A stretch of 64,000 nt of DNA from Amoebidium appalachense (Eukaryota; Ichthyosporea): the NCBI GenBank assembly GCA_963693365.1, contig CAVNZM010000010.1:9052001-9116000 (forward strand), read 5' to 3'. Position 1 is the first letter of the stretch; every line of letters starts with the position of its first letter. Under the pieces are notes generated by a model. The model worked only from the letters and a program-made list of their open reading frames with translations, had not been told where the DNA came from and did not search any database. Made by a program: the position numbers and the translations under genes. Below are positions 24,839 to 42,738 of this stretch, one piece after another.

Positions 24839-26125
24839 CCGCCCCCTCTCCACTCCCCCCTTGCTCCGGCTTTTCATTCCCCACGACATCCCTCTCCTTT
24901 GAACTGCCCCTGGCCCAGAGGGGGTGGGGGGTGGGGTGGGGTGGTGGGGGGGGGGGGGGGAAGAGACCCACCACCCCACTGCGGAAATGGGCTTCCACGG
25001 GGGGGAGGGGGGGGGAGGGGGGGGGGGGGGGGGGGGGGAGGGGACCCACCACCCCCTCGAGAAGATCCCCCCTCCCCCCCTTTCCCCTCCCCCAACCCCC
25101 TCCCTCCCCCACAAAAAAAAATACTCAAAAGGGGGTGGTGGACACGAGTACAGATGGAACCATTCTCCTAAATAGTCATGCAGGCAAGCACCATGCATAA
25201 AGTTAAACATATACGCCCCAGCTCAGATGATCATGCACAAACCTTTGTCGAAAGGGGCAACCATGCACTGTCCCCTCCTCTGCCTCCACCACCACCAGTG
25301 CCTTAACCACATTTCCCTCAAACCCCTCCCCCCATCTCCCCCCTCCCCTCCCCTTCCCCCCCCTTTCCCATACACACACATCCACCGACACACACTCACT
25401 CAACCGGATGTCCCTTGCCACCAACCCCGTCGACATCCCAACATGACATGTTTGCACTGGGAAAATGTCCAGAAGAATGTTCGGTTGGTGGGAGAGCAAA
25501 CAGTGAAGCAGTTGGTGTAGAGATTAAGAATGGCATTTCCCGGCCAGCCCCCCCCCCCCCCCTCCCCCCCCCCCCCCCCCCCCTCCCCCCCGCCTCTCCC
25601 CTCTCCACGGCACCCACCCACCCACCCATCCGCAACCATCACAACCCCAACGCCAACCCGTGGGCCAGCCCCACACATCCACCCCTCCCCCTCCTCCCCC
25701 CCCTCCCCACCCCCCCCACCCTCCCCCCTCCCACACACACGTGTACACGCACACACATCCCTCAGCACACACACACACGTATCCACCCACCAGCACGGTA
25801 CCCACCTCGTGCACCATGCAGGCGGATGGTTCTGGTGGGATTATGATGGGTACTACGGAGGCCAGGGAAGGGGGAGGATGGATAGGTTTGGGGGGGGGGG
25901 GGGGGGGGGGGGCATGCGTAGGGACCGTACTGACCATCTTTAACCATGCAAATATCGCATTACCAAAATAAGCAAATTGCTGTGCTCCCTGCCATCACAC
26001 AGCAAAATAAGCAGCCAGTTATATTTGCCTTTTAAAATGTGATTACCTTCTTGGTGACGGTCATGATTAGATTTGGCGACACGAATGTGAGCACAAATTC
26101 CTCAAATATCCTAACCTTGCTCAAA
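23631..26125 (-). CDS. Possible membrane-protein gene, fragmentary exon chain
   Basis: Short minus-strand segments are flanked by splice-like sites and keep phase when joined. They read VRIFEEFVLTFVSPNLIMTVTKK split at a donor GTAATC (near 26043), IIIPPEPSACMVHEV (near 25870-25805, donor GTACCG), QTCHVGMSTGLVARDIRL (near 25462-25402, donor GTGAGT), EGTVHGCPFRQ (near 25278-25243), and GMQPWATVAAWWLRLKLPR (near 23682-23630). Some are hydrophobic, with Cys and Pro patterns that look selected. I recognise no family, no start or stop is placed, and exons are probably missing. The chain could be chance in a compositionally biased region. Exon ends are approximate. Confidence 0.25.
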
Positions 26126-26179
26126 CCCTCCCCCCCCCCCCCTCCCCCCTCCCCCCATGTCCACGTCCCCCCGTCACTC

Positions 26180-26254
26180 CCGTGTATACATCAGTCTTTC
26201 CCTAACCCCTATATCATCACCCACCTGTCACCACTCCTCAATTCCACTCCCCCT

Positions 26255-26289
<35 letters not shown>

Positions 26290-26930
26290 CCCCCCCCCCC
26301 TCCCTCCCTCCCTTTTTCGGGTCTTAACAGGCTGTCACTTTTGTACCCTTGCTGCTCTCCTCCTCCCTAAATTCACACCCCCTGATTACCGCCCGCTTAA
26401 AATTTAGTCTTTCCCTACCTCTTGTATCATTCCCCACCCGTCCCCACTCCTCAATTAAAGTCCTCCCTATTCCCACCCCCCTCCCCCCACCCCCAGCCCT
26501 TAACAGACTGCCACTTTACGTGCCCCCCCATCTCTCCCCCCCCCCTCCCCCCTCCCCCCTCCCCCACCCCCCCACCACACACACACACACATCTCCCCCC
26601 CTTTAATCCACCCCCATCACTCGCGGCCCCCCCATTACCCCCCTTGTAGGAATTGGTTTTTTTCCAAAATCCCCGGCCGTCTCCACCCCTATCATTCCCA
26701 CTTATTCTTAAATCACTCCCCCCCCTCCCTCCCCTCCCTCCCCCCCCCCCCTCCCCCCCCCCCCCCGTGCCTTAACAGACTGCCTCTCTCACGCCTTGCC
26801 CCATCCCCTCCCGACTTAACTCACGTCCGCCCATCACCCCCTGTGCAGATATTAGTCTTTCCCTACCTTCTGTATCATTCCACCCCTCTCGCCACTCCTT
26901 ACTTTCCTTCTTCCTAATTCTGAGGCTCCC
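26180..26930 (+). repeat. Degenerate tandem array, about 220-bp unit, about four copies
   Basis: The segments TTTAGTCTTTCCCTACCTC, TATCATTCCCCACCCGTCCC and CCTTAACAGACTGCCACTTT recur in the same order near 26190, 26400, 26650 (most diverged) and 26850, separated by C-runs. Divergence between copies is much higher than in the other tandem repeats, so this array is older. Confidence 0.7.
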
Positions 26931-27579
26931 CCTCCCCCCTCCCCCCCCCCCCCCTCCCCCCTTCACACCCTCCCCCCCCCCCCAAACACACACCCTCCCC
27001 CCCTCCTCCCGCCCCTACAGATGCGCGCTTGGGTGCCTCCCCCCATCCCCCACCCCTTCCCCCCAAACCACCTGTACCTCCCCACCCGCCCCTCTCCCTT
27101 GTTCTATTCCCCTTCCTTGATGCAGTCCTTTCCGCCCTCGCCCATGTCCAAAAATACCAGACACCTCCTCCTTCCCCTCCCCCCCCCCCACCCACCCACT
27201 CCTCCACCCAACGGCCTCCCCCATTCCGGGCTCCAAGTAGGAAGTAGTGCCTACTTTGCTCATGCGGTGGGGCGGAGTGGTGGTTGTGGTGGTGGTCGTG
27301 GGGGGGGGGAGGGGGTTTATATTTTCTTTTCAAGGTTTCCCGGGGGAAGGTGGGGGGGGGGGGGAGGGGGGGGAGGGGGGGGGGGGGGGTGGGGGAGGGG
27401 AGGGGGTTGAGGGGGAGGGCGGGGACGGGTAATGCCCGGGAGTAGAGTTGGAGGAAGGTAGATGAAGGGGCAGTGGGGAGGGGGGAGGTGATGAAGGATT
27501 TGATTGTGCATGTGTGGCTGTGCGTGTGTGTGTGTGCAGGCATGTTGGGCCTGTGTGTCTGCGCATCTTTGGAAGGATG

Positions 27580-27625
<46 letters not shown>

Positions 27626-27764
27626 CAGTGAGAGGTATCGTGCTGGTGGTGATGGTACTGGAGTGTGGCGAAGGGGGGGCCGGGGGAGGGGGGGGGGGTA
27701 TGGCTAAAAACGGCAAAAAAAGGGTTGTGTGTGCAGGTGGGGTAGTGGTGGTAGTGGTGGTGTG

Positions 27765-28103
27765 TGTGTGTGTGTTTGGGGGGGGGGGGGGGGGGGGATG
27801 AAAAAAGAGAAATCTTTGACAAGCTGTTAAATTTACTGATCTTATTTTTCGTTGTGCAATCGGTGGTGGTGGTGGTGGTGGTGTGTGTGTGTGGTGGTGG
27901 GGGGGGGGGGGGGGGGGGGGGGGAGGGGGGGGGGGGGGGGGGGGAGGGGGGATGACAAAAGTGGTGTGTGTGTGTTGGGGGGGGGGAGGGGGGAGGGGGG
28001 AAGAAAGGGGGGGGGAGGGGCGGGGGGAGGGAGGGAATGGCAAAAGCGAGAATATTGACAAGCAGTAAAATTTATTGATGTTATTTTTCGTTGTGAAATC
28101 TGC
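27765..28103 (+). repeat. Tandem duplication with G-runs
   Basis: A roughly 240-bp segment is present twice. Each copy has GTGTGTGTG, a long G-run, ATGnnnAAAG, then about 50 bp of AT-rich DNA sharing TTGACAAGC and TTATTTTTCGTTGTG, at 27818-27862 and 28054-28101. The AT-rich cores differ by several substitutions. Confidence 0.7.
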
Positions 28104-28370
28104 ATATGCTGTCGTTACTATGTAGTTCTCGAGCCTATTACGTGTGTCAAGTGAATCACAACAAGACAATATACATGCTGGTCTACCGGTGGTGTGGCCG
28201 GGGTGTATGTTGCCCTAGCCATTCGTTCGTCATGCATTTCTATTCGCAATCTACATACACTTTACACTCGTAGTTCCGAGGTGAGGTGTCCTAAAAAGTT
28301 AAAAAAAATTCGCGTCTACTCTTAAAAAAAAAAAAAAGCAAAAGAGTCTAATCGTTCACAGGGTGTGCAG

Positions 28371-31300
28371 TTACAAGTTAAGGGCTGCAACTAGGGCTGC
28401 CACAGCCACGGCCAGGAAGTTAGCAGAGAGCAGGGGGGCAGCAGAGGGCTTGCTGCTGCCAACACTGTCGCTAGCGGCCTTGGTTACGGAGTCTGGGGGG
28501 AGATAGAGGGTGAGCATGTGGGTATAGGGTGTGCGGCACAACTAGAGGGAGGGAGTCTATGGGCGTGTGTGTACATGTATGTGTGTGTGTGTGTGTGTTT
28601 GGGAGGTGGGGTGGGGGGGGGGGGGGGGGGGGAGGGGGGGGGGGGGGGGGGGGGGGCAAGGGGATGTGATGTTGAGGCATCGAGGGAAGCGAAAGGCTAC
28701 TTTGGGGCAAAGTGTGTGCGTGCGCCGGGGAGGGGGGGGGGGGGGGGGAGGGGGAGGGGGCAAAGAGGAAAAAACTTGAAGTATTTTGGATTGGGGGGGT
28801 GCTTCTGTTGGTTTGGGGTGGGGGGAGGGGGGAGGGGGAGGGGGAGAGGAGGGGTAAATTGAGGGAAGGGGAGGGGGGGGTGGGGGGAGGGGGGGGTAAG
28901 GGCTACATACCAACACGGCCGGTGCGGTCTCCAGCCATGGCACGGACATAGACCTTGTCAGCATTTGCAGGCAGGGTGGCGTTGTTGCCGTTCACCGCAG
29001 TGAAGTTCTTGCCGTCCACAGACATGTGCACGGGCAGGCCGGCCAGCTCCGTGTTGACCAGCACCAGACCATCCTTGATCATGGCCCCGGGCACGCTGAT
29101 GCGGTAGGCCACCTTGGCCTTGTCCAGCTTGGCCAGCTCCCTCTGGCCCAGCACGTTGGAGAACACCACCCAGTCCTTGTGCAGCGCCGCCTTGTCCGTG
29201 TAGCTGCTGCTGCTGGCGTTGAACACACGGCCAGGCGTGTAGTCCAGCTCCCAGGCGGCCTTGTGCCAGGCGCGCTCGGCCAGGGCCAGCAGTCGGGGAT
29301 AGAGCATGTAGTCCATCTGCTCGTCCGTGCGCACGGTCTCGCAGAACAGCTGGCCCTGCATGCCCAGGATCAGATCGTCCATGGTCGTGTTGGTCGGCAG
29401 CTCCGTGGTGTTGGCCTGGAACACATTTCCATCACGGTCCAATGAGAGCTCGGCATTCTGGGGCAGGTTCTGGGGCACAAAGTTGAACAGGCGGCGCACG
29501 GTCTGGTGGCGGCCGGCCCAATAGTAGCCACGCTCGGCAGGGTTGTTCTCCTGGGGGAAGTCGAAGTACAGGTAGTCGGGGTTGGACAGGATGATCTTGT
29601 AGCCCCGGGGCTCGTAGGATGTGAAGCTCTCAGCACCACCCCAGAACAGGGTGTCCCAGAAGTTGAGGGTGGCGTTGGGGGTGGCCAGGGCGCTGGCGTT
29701 GATGCGCTTCATGCCGTCCTGCCAGGCCAAAAAGTGCGACACATTGTTGGCCTGCAGCAGCTTGCTCACCTCCACGGCCAGGTTACCAATCAGGTCGGGG
29801 ATGGTGATGTTCTTGTCGGCAATGAACTTTTGGCATATGGGCGAGTTGACGTACGGGTCGGTCTGGTTGGTCAAATCCACCCAGCCCTTGTCGGTCTTGT
29901 TCTCGGCCGGTAGGCTGGCATTGACGTAGCCGCCGCCCAGCAGGATGTTGTGGGCCTCGTCGCCGCCAAAGTGCCAGCGCTGCAGGGGCTGGCCGGCCTC
30001 CTTGTGCATGGCCACGACCTCGCTGACCACCTTGCCCACAAAGTTGAGGGTGCTGGGCATGCAGGGGTTGAGCTGCGAGTGGCGGTCGTAGAACTGCACG
30101 GTCAGCAGGTTGCTGGTGTCCTCGGGGTCCAGCAGCCGGAACTCGCTGGCGCCCTTCTCGTCGCCGGCCGCAGACAGCTTCTTGTAGCGGGCCTCCATGG
30201 ACATGACGGCAGCGCGGGAGTGGCCCGGCATGTCGAACTCGGGGTAGACCTCGATGCCGCGGGCCGCAGCGTACTTGACTATGTCCATGTAGTTCTGCTT
30301 CGTTAAGAAGCCGCTGCCCTGGTTGTTGCTGGTGGAGCCCGAGCCCAACTGGGGCAGCAGGCACTTGGTCTCGGTGGGGTCGTGGCAGCGCTTGCCCCCC
30401 ACCTCAGTCAGCTCGGGCAGGCCGGGGATCTCCAGGCGCCAGCCCTCGTCGTCGGACAGGTGGAAGTGGAACTTGTTGAGCTTGTAGGCGGCCATCTGGT
30501 CCAGCATGCGCAGCACGGCGTCCTGCTTGTGGAAGTTGCGCGCCACATCCAGCATCATGCCTCGGTTGGGGAAGCGCGGCGCATCGACCACCTCGACCGT
30601 GGCAATGTCGTTCTTGCCCACCGTCACCAGCGACGCCAGAGACTGCAGACCGTAGAACGCGCCGTTCTCGTCGCAGCCCTGCACCGTGGCCCCCGATGCA
30701 GTAACATTAAGGGTGTAGCCCTCGGGCTTGGCAGCCTGTGCGGGCAGGGTGGCGCAGTCGACCTTCACATTCACCTTGTAGCTGCCACCGGTCTTGACGC
30801 CGATGGACTCAAAGCGCTGCTTGGCCGCATCCACCATGTCCTGCTTCATGCCCGTAGCATCGATGGTGATGCCTCCGGCAAGGCTGGCCGTGCCGTTTGT
30901 TGCCTTGGTACTGAGGGGGGTGGGGATGATCATGGTGGCAAACTCCTCGGGCTTAAGCACCTGCGTGTCCTTGTTCTCCTGGTACCGGTTGGTGGTGTTG
31001 GCCATGGGCAGTGGCGCAGTCTTGGTGCGGCGGTTGTCGAGAATGGGCAGGGCGTACTTTGTGGTGTCGCTGTCAAAGTCCGTGTTGGGCACCACGGCCG
31101 TCTTGTTGTCCTCGGCATAGACCCACCAGCGCGGCATGAAGTCTGTGTTGAACAGCTTCCAGTACTCGTAGACAAAGGGAATGCTCATGTTAGAGCCGTC
31201 CTTCATGCCTGTGAAGTTGGCCGTGGGGCTGATTTTGTGCAGGTCACCTGTGATGTGCTCGATCTTCAGCTCGGTGCTGTTGAACTGCAGCACACGGCGG

Positions 31301-31554
31301 ATGGAGTGCATGTAGATGGACCAGTTCTTGCTGTTTGCATCCACAGGCGTGCCCTTGTACGTGAGGTTCATTTGCCCCACACCGCACAACGCCCATTCCG
31401 CTCCCAGCTCGCCACACTTGACGTCCTCGGGGAAGTTGGTGACCACCCCCACCATCACCGTCATGCCGTTGGCTAGGGAGTCAGCAACGCTGGTGGCGGG
31501 CGCCGCGGAGGCGACCGCTGCTAAGGCGGATACCGCTGCTACTGTTGCCTTCAT
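28371..31554 (-). CDS. GPI-anchored beta-N-acetylhexosaminidase (GH20, chitobiase architecture), 921 aa
   Basis: Exon 1 is 31554-28911, exon 2 is 28492-28371 (donor TTG|GTATGT, acceptor CCCCCCAG). It hydrolyses terminal beta-linked GlcNAc/GalNAc, probably from chitin oligomers or glycans, at the cell surface. Order of parts: signal peptide (about 1-18, MKATVAAVSALAAVASA); a CHB_HEX N-terminal carbohydrate-binding domain with IYMHSIRRVLQ and KIEHITGDLHKISP (80-110); the beta-sandwich preceding the barrel (about 200-325); the GH20 barrel from RGMMLDVARN (331), with HFHLSDDEGWRLEIP (363-377) and the catalytic pair in HFGGDEAHN (D532-E533); and a C-terminal Ig-like region. Exon 2 adds a Ser/Ala linker and a hydrophobic tail (NFLAVAVAALVAALNL), typical of a GPI-attachment signal. 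About twenty N-glycosylation sequons fit secretion. This domain layout is typical of bacterial chitobiases, and 881 codons without an intron is unlike most neighbours. Confidence 0.93.
28493..28910 (-). repeat. C-rich intron of the hexosaminidase gene
   Basis: The single intron is almost wholly C-runs and (CA)n on the coding strand, in sharp contrast to the flanking coding sequence. Its length is 418 bp. Confidence 0.8.
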
Positions 31555-31607
31555 CTTTTGTTTTCATACAATAGTACTCTGAGGCATCTAAGCCTAGCAA
31601 GCAAGAG

Positions 31608-31639
31608 TATATACACTCAGCAATCGTTAATGGTCCAAT
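31608..31639 (-). promoter_or_regulatory. TATA and CCAAT boxes of the hexosaminidase gene
   Basis: TATATA at 31608-31613 lies 54 bp upstream of the ATG, and a CCAAT box (ATTGG on the coding strand) is at 31635-31639, 22 bp further out. This is a compact core-promoter arrangement implying a very short 5' UTR. Confidence 0.5.
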
Positions 31640-32652
31640 CAAAATGGGGTATTTGGAAGGAGGCATTGAATGTTGAAACTACCCGATTCCCGATTGGGTG
31701 GGAAAGGCCCGCCTTCTAGATGCCGCGGGGTTGTGCACTACATGTATGGTAATTGAAAGGAGATAGAAGGATTTTTCTACAAATTTTCTATGCTATTGAG
31801 GAAATATAAAGGTTTATATGAAATAAAAACATCAAATAATACGGGTTTTCATAGCTGTTTGTAACAATTTTGTGTGCCACGAACACTCACTTGTGGGTGC
31901 CGACCCCTAATTAATTGATGAAACGATTACACACTTCATGATTCGCCTACAATCATGTCTTTGTAAGTCTGTTTATTTCCTACCTATCAAAATCCCCATA
32001 AAATAGCAGACAAGGTTCATGCGTGACTTATAGCTTTTTCCATTGGTTTCCGTATGGTTATCGAAACAGCTAACTCGATACGATTGATGCGGAGATGATC
32101 CGAAACAGCTAAAACTTGCATAGGCCTGACCAAGAAACTATAGACGGCTCTATTACATGCAGGGAGTAGGAAAATATATTTTTAATCCCTCTTTCAATTT
32201 CTGTGAACTGGTCACGCCACGTCCTCGCCCTTTGCAATGCTTGCATGCCACGGTCGCGCACCTTTGTGCACTGATCTTCCTACACTCCGTTTATGGCAAA
32301 CAGTTCCAATTTTCCAGTTTCAGGAAATAGCAGTGTGCAATAATCAATCGATTCAGGTGTATTTTCATCCTCGGGCAAAACAACTTCTTTAACAGTTATC
32401 ATAATTCTTTTTTAAATAAAACTAATTTTGTAAAGTGTTATGGTCTACCGAGGATAGACATTGCAATGGGGAATTTGCCTTGATCACCATCATTACATTG
32501 CTTGGATGGTCCCAAATTATCGGGGGTAACCAGTTCCACCAAAAACAGTGGCTCTTGGGGGATGCTTAATCCTCATGAACCAGCCAATCGGCATTGAAAA
32601 GCATTTCCGGAATGGCTTCTGGGGTCATTCCTCCCGGCCCCAGTTCGCATCC

Positions 32653-32889
32653 TGACGTCAACATGTTTGCAGCCACTCTCATGCCTCAGCCAATTCCTCC
32701 AACTTGCATTTAGGGACTACTAGATTGAAGAATCAAACCGACAGATGCGTTTTCCCCCCCACCTAAAAGCAAAAGGGACTCACTGAAGCAAACGTAGACA
32801 GGGACAGGGCAGGCGTTTCCGACCGCCGGGCTGCTGGCCTCAGCTATTGGCCGGGGAGCCAATGGATATGGCATCTTCCAGCGGCCAAT
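32653..32889. promoter_or_regulatory. Orphan CRE and triple CCAAT cluster
   Basis: TGACGTCA at 32653-32660, with CCAAT/ATTGG boxes at 32846-32850, 32859-32863 and 32885-32889. It is 1.1-1.3 kb upstream of the hexosaminidase start, which has its own TATA/CCAAT pair, and no other start lies near it. Confidence 0.4.
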
Positions 32890-34337
32890 GGGAAAAAGGA
32901 ATCTTTGGTACAATCACGAAGACAGGCCTTTGATCAAGTCGGGTTTGAAGCAATGTTTGCTATGCCAAGCGTGAGTGCTGTGATCCTCACAAGAAGGGAA
33001 TATCAAGTCACTAAGCATTATTATGTACTGCACGGAAATTTATGACTAATCACCAGAGCTTTTTCTGCTTCCACGATGAGGCATCATCGGAGTGCACCGG
33101 CAAAATTTCCCGCACGGCGTGGCCTTCCTACCGGAGAACACACCCTGGGTCAAACCCTGCCGATGATCTCGTTGGAATGTCAACAGATCGACTCAGGCTG
33201 GACGTGCACAGTTGAAGGGAACCCAGGAAGAGAGAGGGGCCGGAGGGGAGGGGGAGGTAGGAGGGGGGGGGGGGGGGGGGGGGAGGTAGGAGGGGGGGGG
33301 GGGGGGGGGAGGGGGAGGGGGTAGATGATAGAGGAAGTGACTCAGATGATCAACTACAAGCCGATCGGATGCTCGAATGGCAGATGCTTGTACGCGTTTA
33401 TCTCGATGCGTTTGAAACACCGCGCGCAGGGCCATTGGTGTGCCGCTCTTGCCGGATCGAGTCCGAACGGTTTGTGTTTTCCAATGGCCACACAATGCAT
33501 GATGTAGGGCCTATGAGCACTATAAGCCTTGCCACTTTCAGCCCGATTAATATTAGTAGGCCTATCTTCTTATAGGGCGAGTGTGCGGCACATCATCTTC
33601 CTTATGCTTCTCTACCAGTGTTCTCCATGGCATGTGATCATACACCGCGCATTCAGACGTGCCGACAACCCGCCCACGTGGCAGATTTACCCGTCACTGT
33701 GTGCCGCGCTTTCAGCCGTTGCCATGACCATAAATTTTGGTCACTGCTGACGCACCATAAACCCCCCGCAGTTGCTGCAAGCCTGGTGCCTAGGCCGCGA
33801 ACATATATGGCAGCGTGTCGACGTCAGCTGCAATTGCAGTCAGGCAGAGCTCTCTCTGCCGATTATATCATATATTGGCATCCGGGTTTGAATCTTTCCT
33901 GTGGAAAACAAGGTAGAAGGACAGTAACCTCTTTCAAATTGGGGGCTTATATGCTTTTCACTGTCGCCCTTTTCTTTGCTCCCCCCCCCCCCCCCCCCCC
34001 CCCCTCTCCCCCCCCTTCCCGGAATCCAAAGCACGCACATACACACAGTGTCACAGGCCCAGCATCACACACACACGCACACACACACACGCACACACAC
34101 ACACACACACATGCACACACGCACACACACAGCGTCACACAGCCATATGCATACACAAACGCACACGCGCTGCGTGCATGAGCGCGCGCACGCACCCACC
34201 CACCCACACACACACATGCGCACAAACACTCACACACACACGGCGTCACACACCCCCATACACAATCGCACATGTGCGGCGGTGCATGCATGCATGCGCG
34301 TGCGCGCGCGCACACACACACACACAGTCACGCACGT

Positions 34338-34409
<72 letters not shown>

Positions 34410-34737
34410 CCAAAAAAAGAAGAAAAAAAATGAAAATAAGAAACTGCAGCCCTATCCTAAACTGGATAACATGAGATGCCATGTTGTGTATTCGATAGTG
34501 AGAAGTAACCACTACCTAATCATGGTGATATGATTGTTCAACAATGCCTGTGTATATACGGTGATATGCTATGGCCCCTAACATATTAGCCCAACTTCAT
34601 GTTAGTAGCGATACTGCCTGGTAACCGTCCCTTTAACTTATTATCATAGTGTAACTGTCAGCTCACTACTATGCAGCCAACAGCATGCAGCATTCCACTC
34701 ATAGCCTTAAAAAAACACAACACAGCTGCAACCCCCC

Positions 34738-34774
<37 letters not shown>

Positions 34775-35246
34775 AAAAAACACCCTACGTCATTGGTGTC
34801 TAGCACCCCGTGGCTTGAAAAGGGTATTGCCTAAATAGGTAATGCATATGAGGTTGCTGGATATGGCCTAGCAGCACCGGGATACGGGGATTTAAGATAT
34901 ATGACAGAGTAGGAGGCACACATTCATGACGCCAACACACTTCTGCAAACAGTATTGTGCATCATAAGCAAGGAATCATGACGTACAACACCACCGCAAA
35001 CCTTCGGCATAGAAGATGCTGCATTATAGACAGAGCACGAATCTGCATACACAAAAATATATAACGCAAGCAATGCCAGGAGCCCCCCGGGGGGGGGGGG
35101 GGGGGGGGAGGGGGGAGGGGGGGGGGGGGGGGGGGGTTATAAACCAATCGCATATGAAGGCATGACGAAAGTTCTTTAAAAAAAGAAAAAACTAACCGGG
35201 AGCCCAGTGAGAGAGGAGGGACAGGGCGGGTGTTTTTTTTTTTTTT

Positions 35247-35256
<10 letters not shown>

Positions 35257-35277
<21 letters not shown>

Positions 35278-35279
35278 GG

Positions 35280-35327
<48 letters not shown>

Positions 35328-35335
35328 AGAGAGAG
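35257..35335 (+). repeat. T-run/G-run/(GA)n compound tract
   Basis: 24 Ts (35233-35256), about 25 Gs, then about 50 bp of (GA)n. On the minus strand this is (TC)n, C-run, A-run, the same C-then-A polarity as elsewhere in the window. Confidence 0.92.
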
Positions 35336-35420
35336 AAAATCACGTCTGGAAGTGTTCATGAGTCAGAGGGAGGACTTAGAGAAAAGGTGTTGTCGTACAG
35401 GTGTGTGGCTGGGCCCAGAT

Positions 35421-35453
<33 letters not shown>

Positions 35454-35763
35454 TGTGTGTGTATGTGTGTGGTAGTGGTGGTGGTGGTGGTGGTTTTTTT
35501 TGGGGGGGGGGGAGGAGGCGGAGGGGCCGCGGCTGTACGTAGTAAATGCAGCACTCATGTCTCTGACCCATGGGCAGGTGCTGTGGAGCCTTTGTGGCCC
35601 ACCGTGCCTTTATTTTATGGGCCTGCACCCAGCATGGCCGTAATAATGTTACATATTGATGGTTGCCTTCGTGCATTGCTGCTTTCATTCATTCATGCCC
35701 CTCATTCACTTCACTGCGTCTCCCTTCGTGCATCCCTGCTGCCATATCCCCTCCCATTCACTC

Positions 35764-42738
<6,975 letters not shown>

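Larger units (their letters stand above)
22722..28370. other. Repeat-dense intergenic region with a possible minus-strand gene
   Basis: Contains (CACG)/(CA)-rich DNA at 23180-23640, G/C-runs at 24048-24085, 24541-24600, 24809-25065 and 25550-25590, a CA array at 24615-24671, degenerate tandem repeats at 26180-26900 and duplicated G-rich DNA at 27690-28110. A weak exon chain on the minus strand (23631-26125) is listed separately. The remainder shows no convincing coding signal. Confidence 0.5.
31640..35763. other. Intergenic region, largely free of microsatellites to 33.2 kb
   Basis: 31640-33190 is the longest stretch without simple repeats and has AT-richer composition (for example 31740-32500). 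I see no exon with coding character in it, but it carries a CRE/CCAAT cluster at 32653-32889. From 33255 G-runs, C-runs and CA arrays resume (33261-33310, 33980-34020, 34070-34410, 34732-34780, 35090-35335). 34880-35060 resembles a diverged member of the dispersed repeat family. Confidence 0.55.

Noticed and set aside
30382-31476. 364-codon plus-strand open frame opposite the hexosaminidase
   Set aside because: Antisense shadow of a GC-rich coding exon. Composition (Val/His/Leu-rich) reflects codon bias of the real gene, and no family resemblance is seen.
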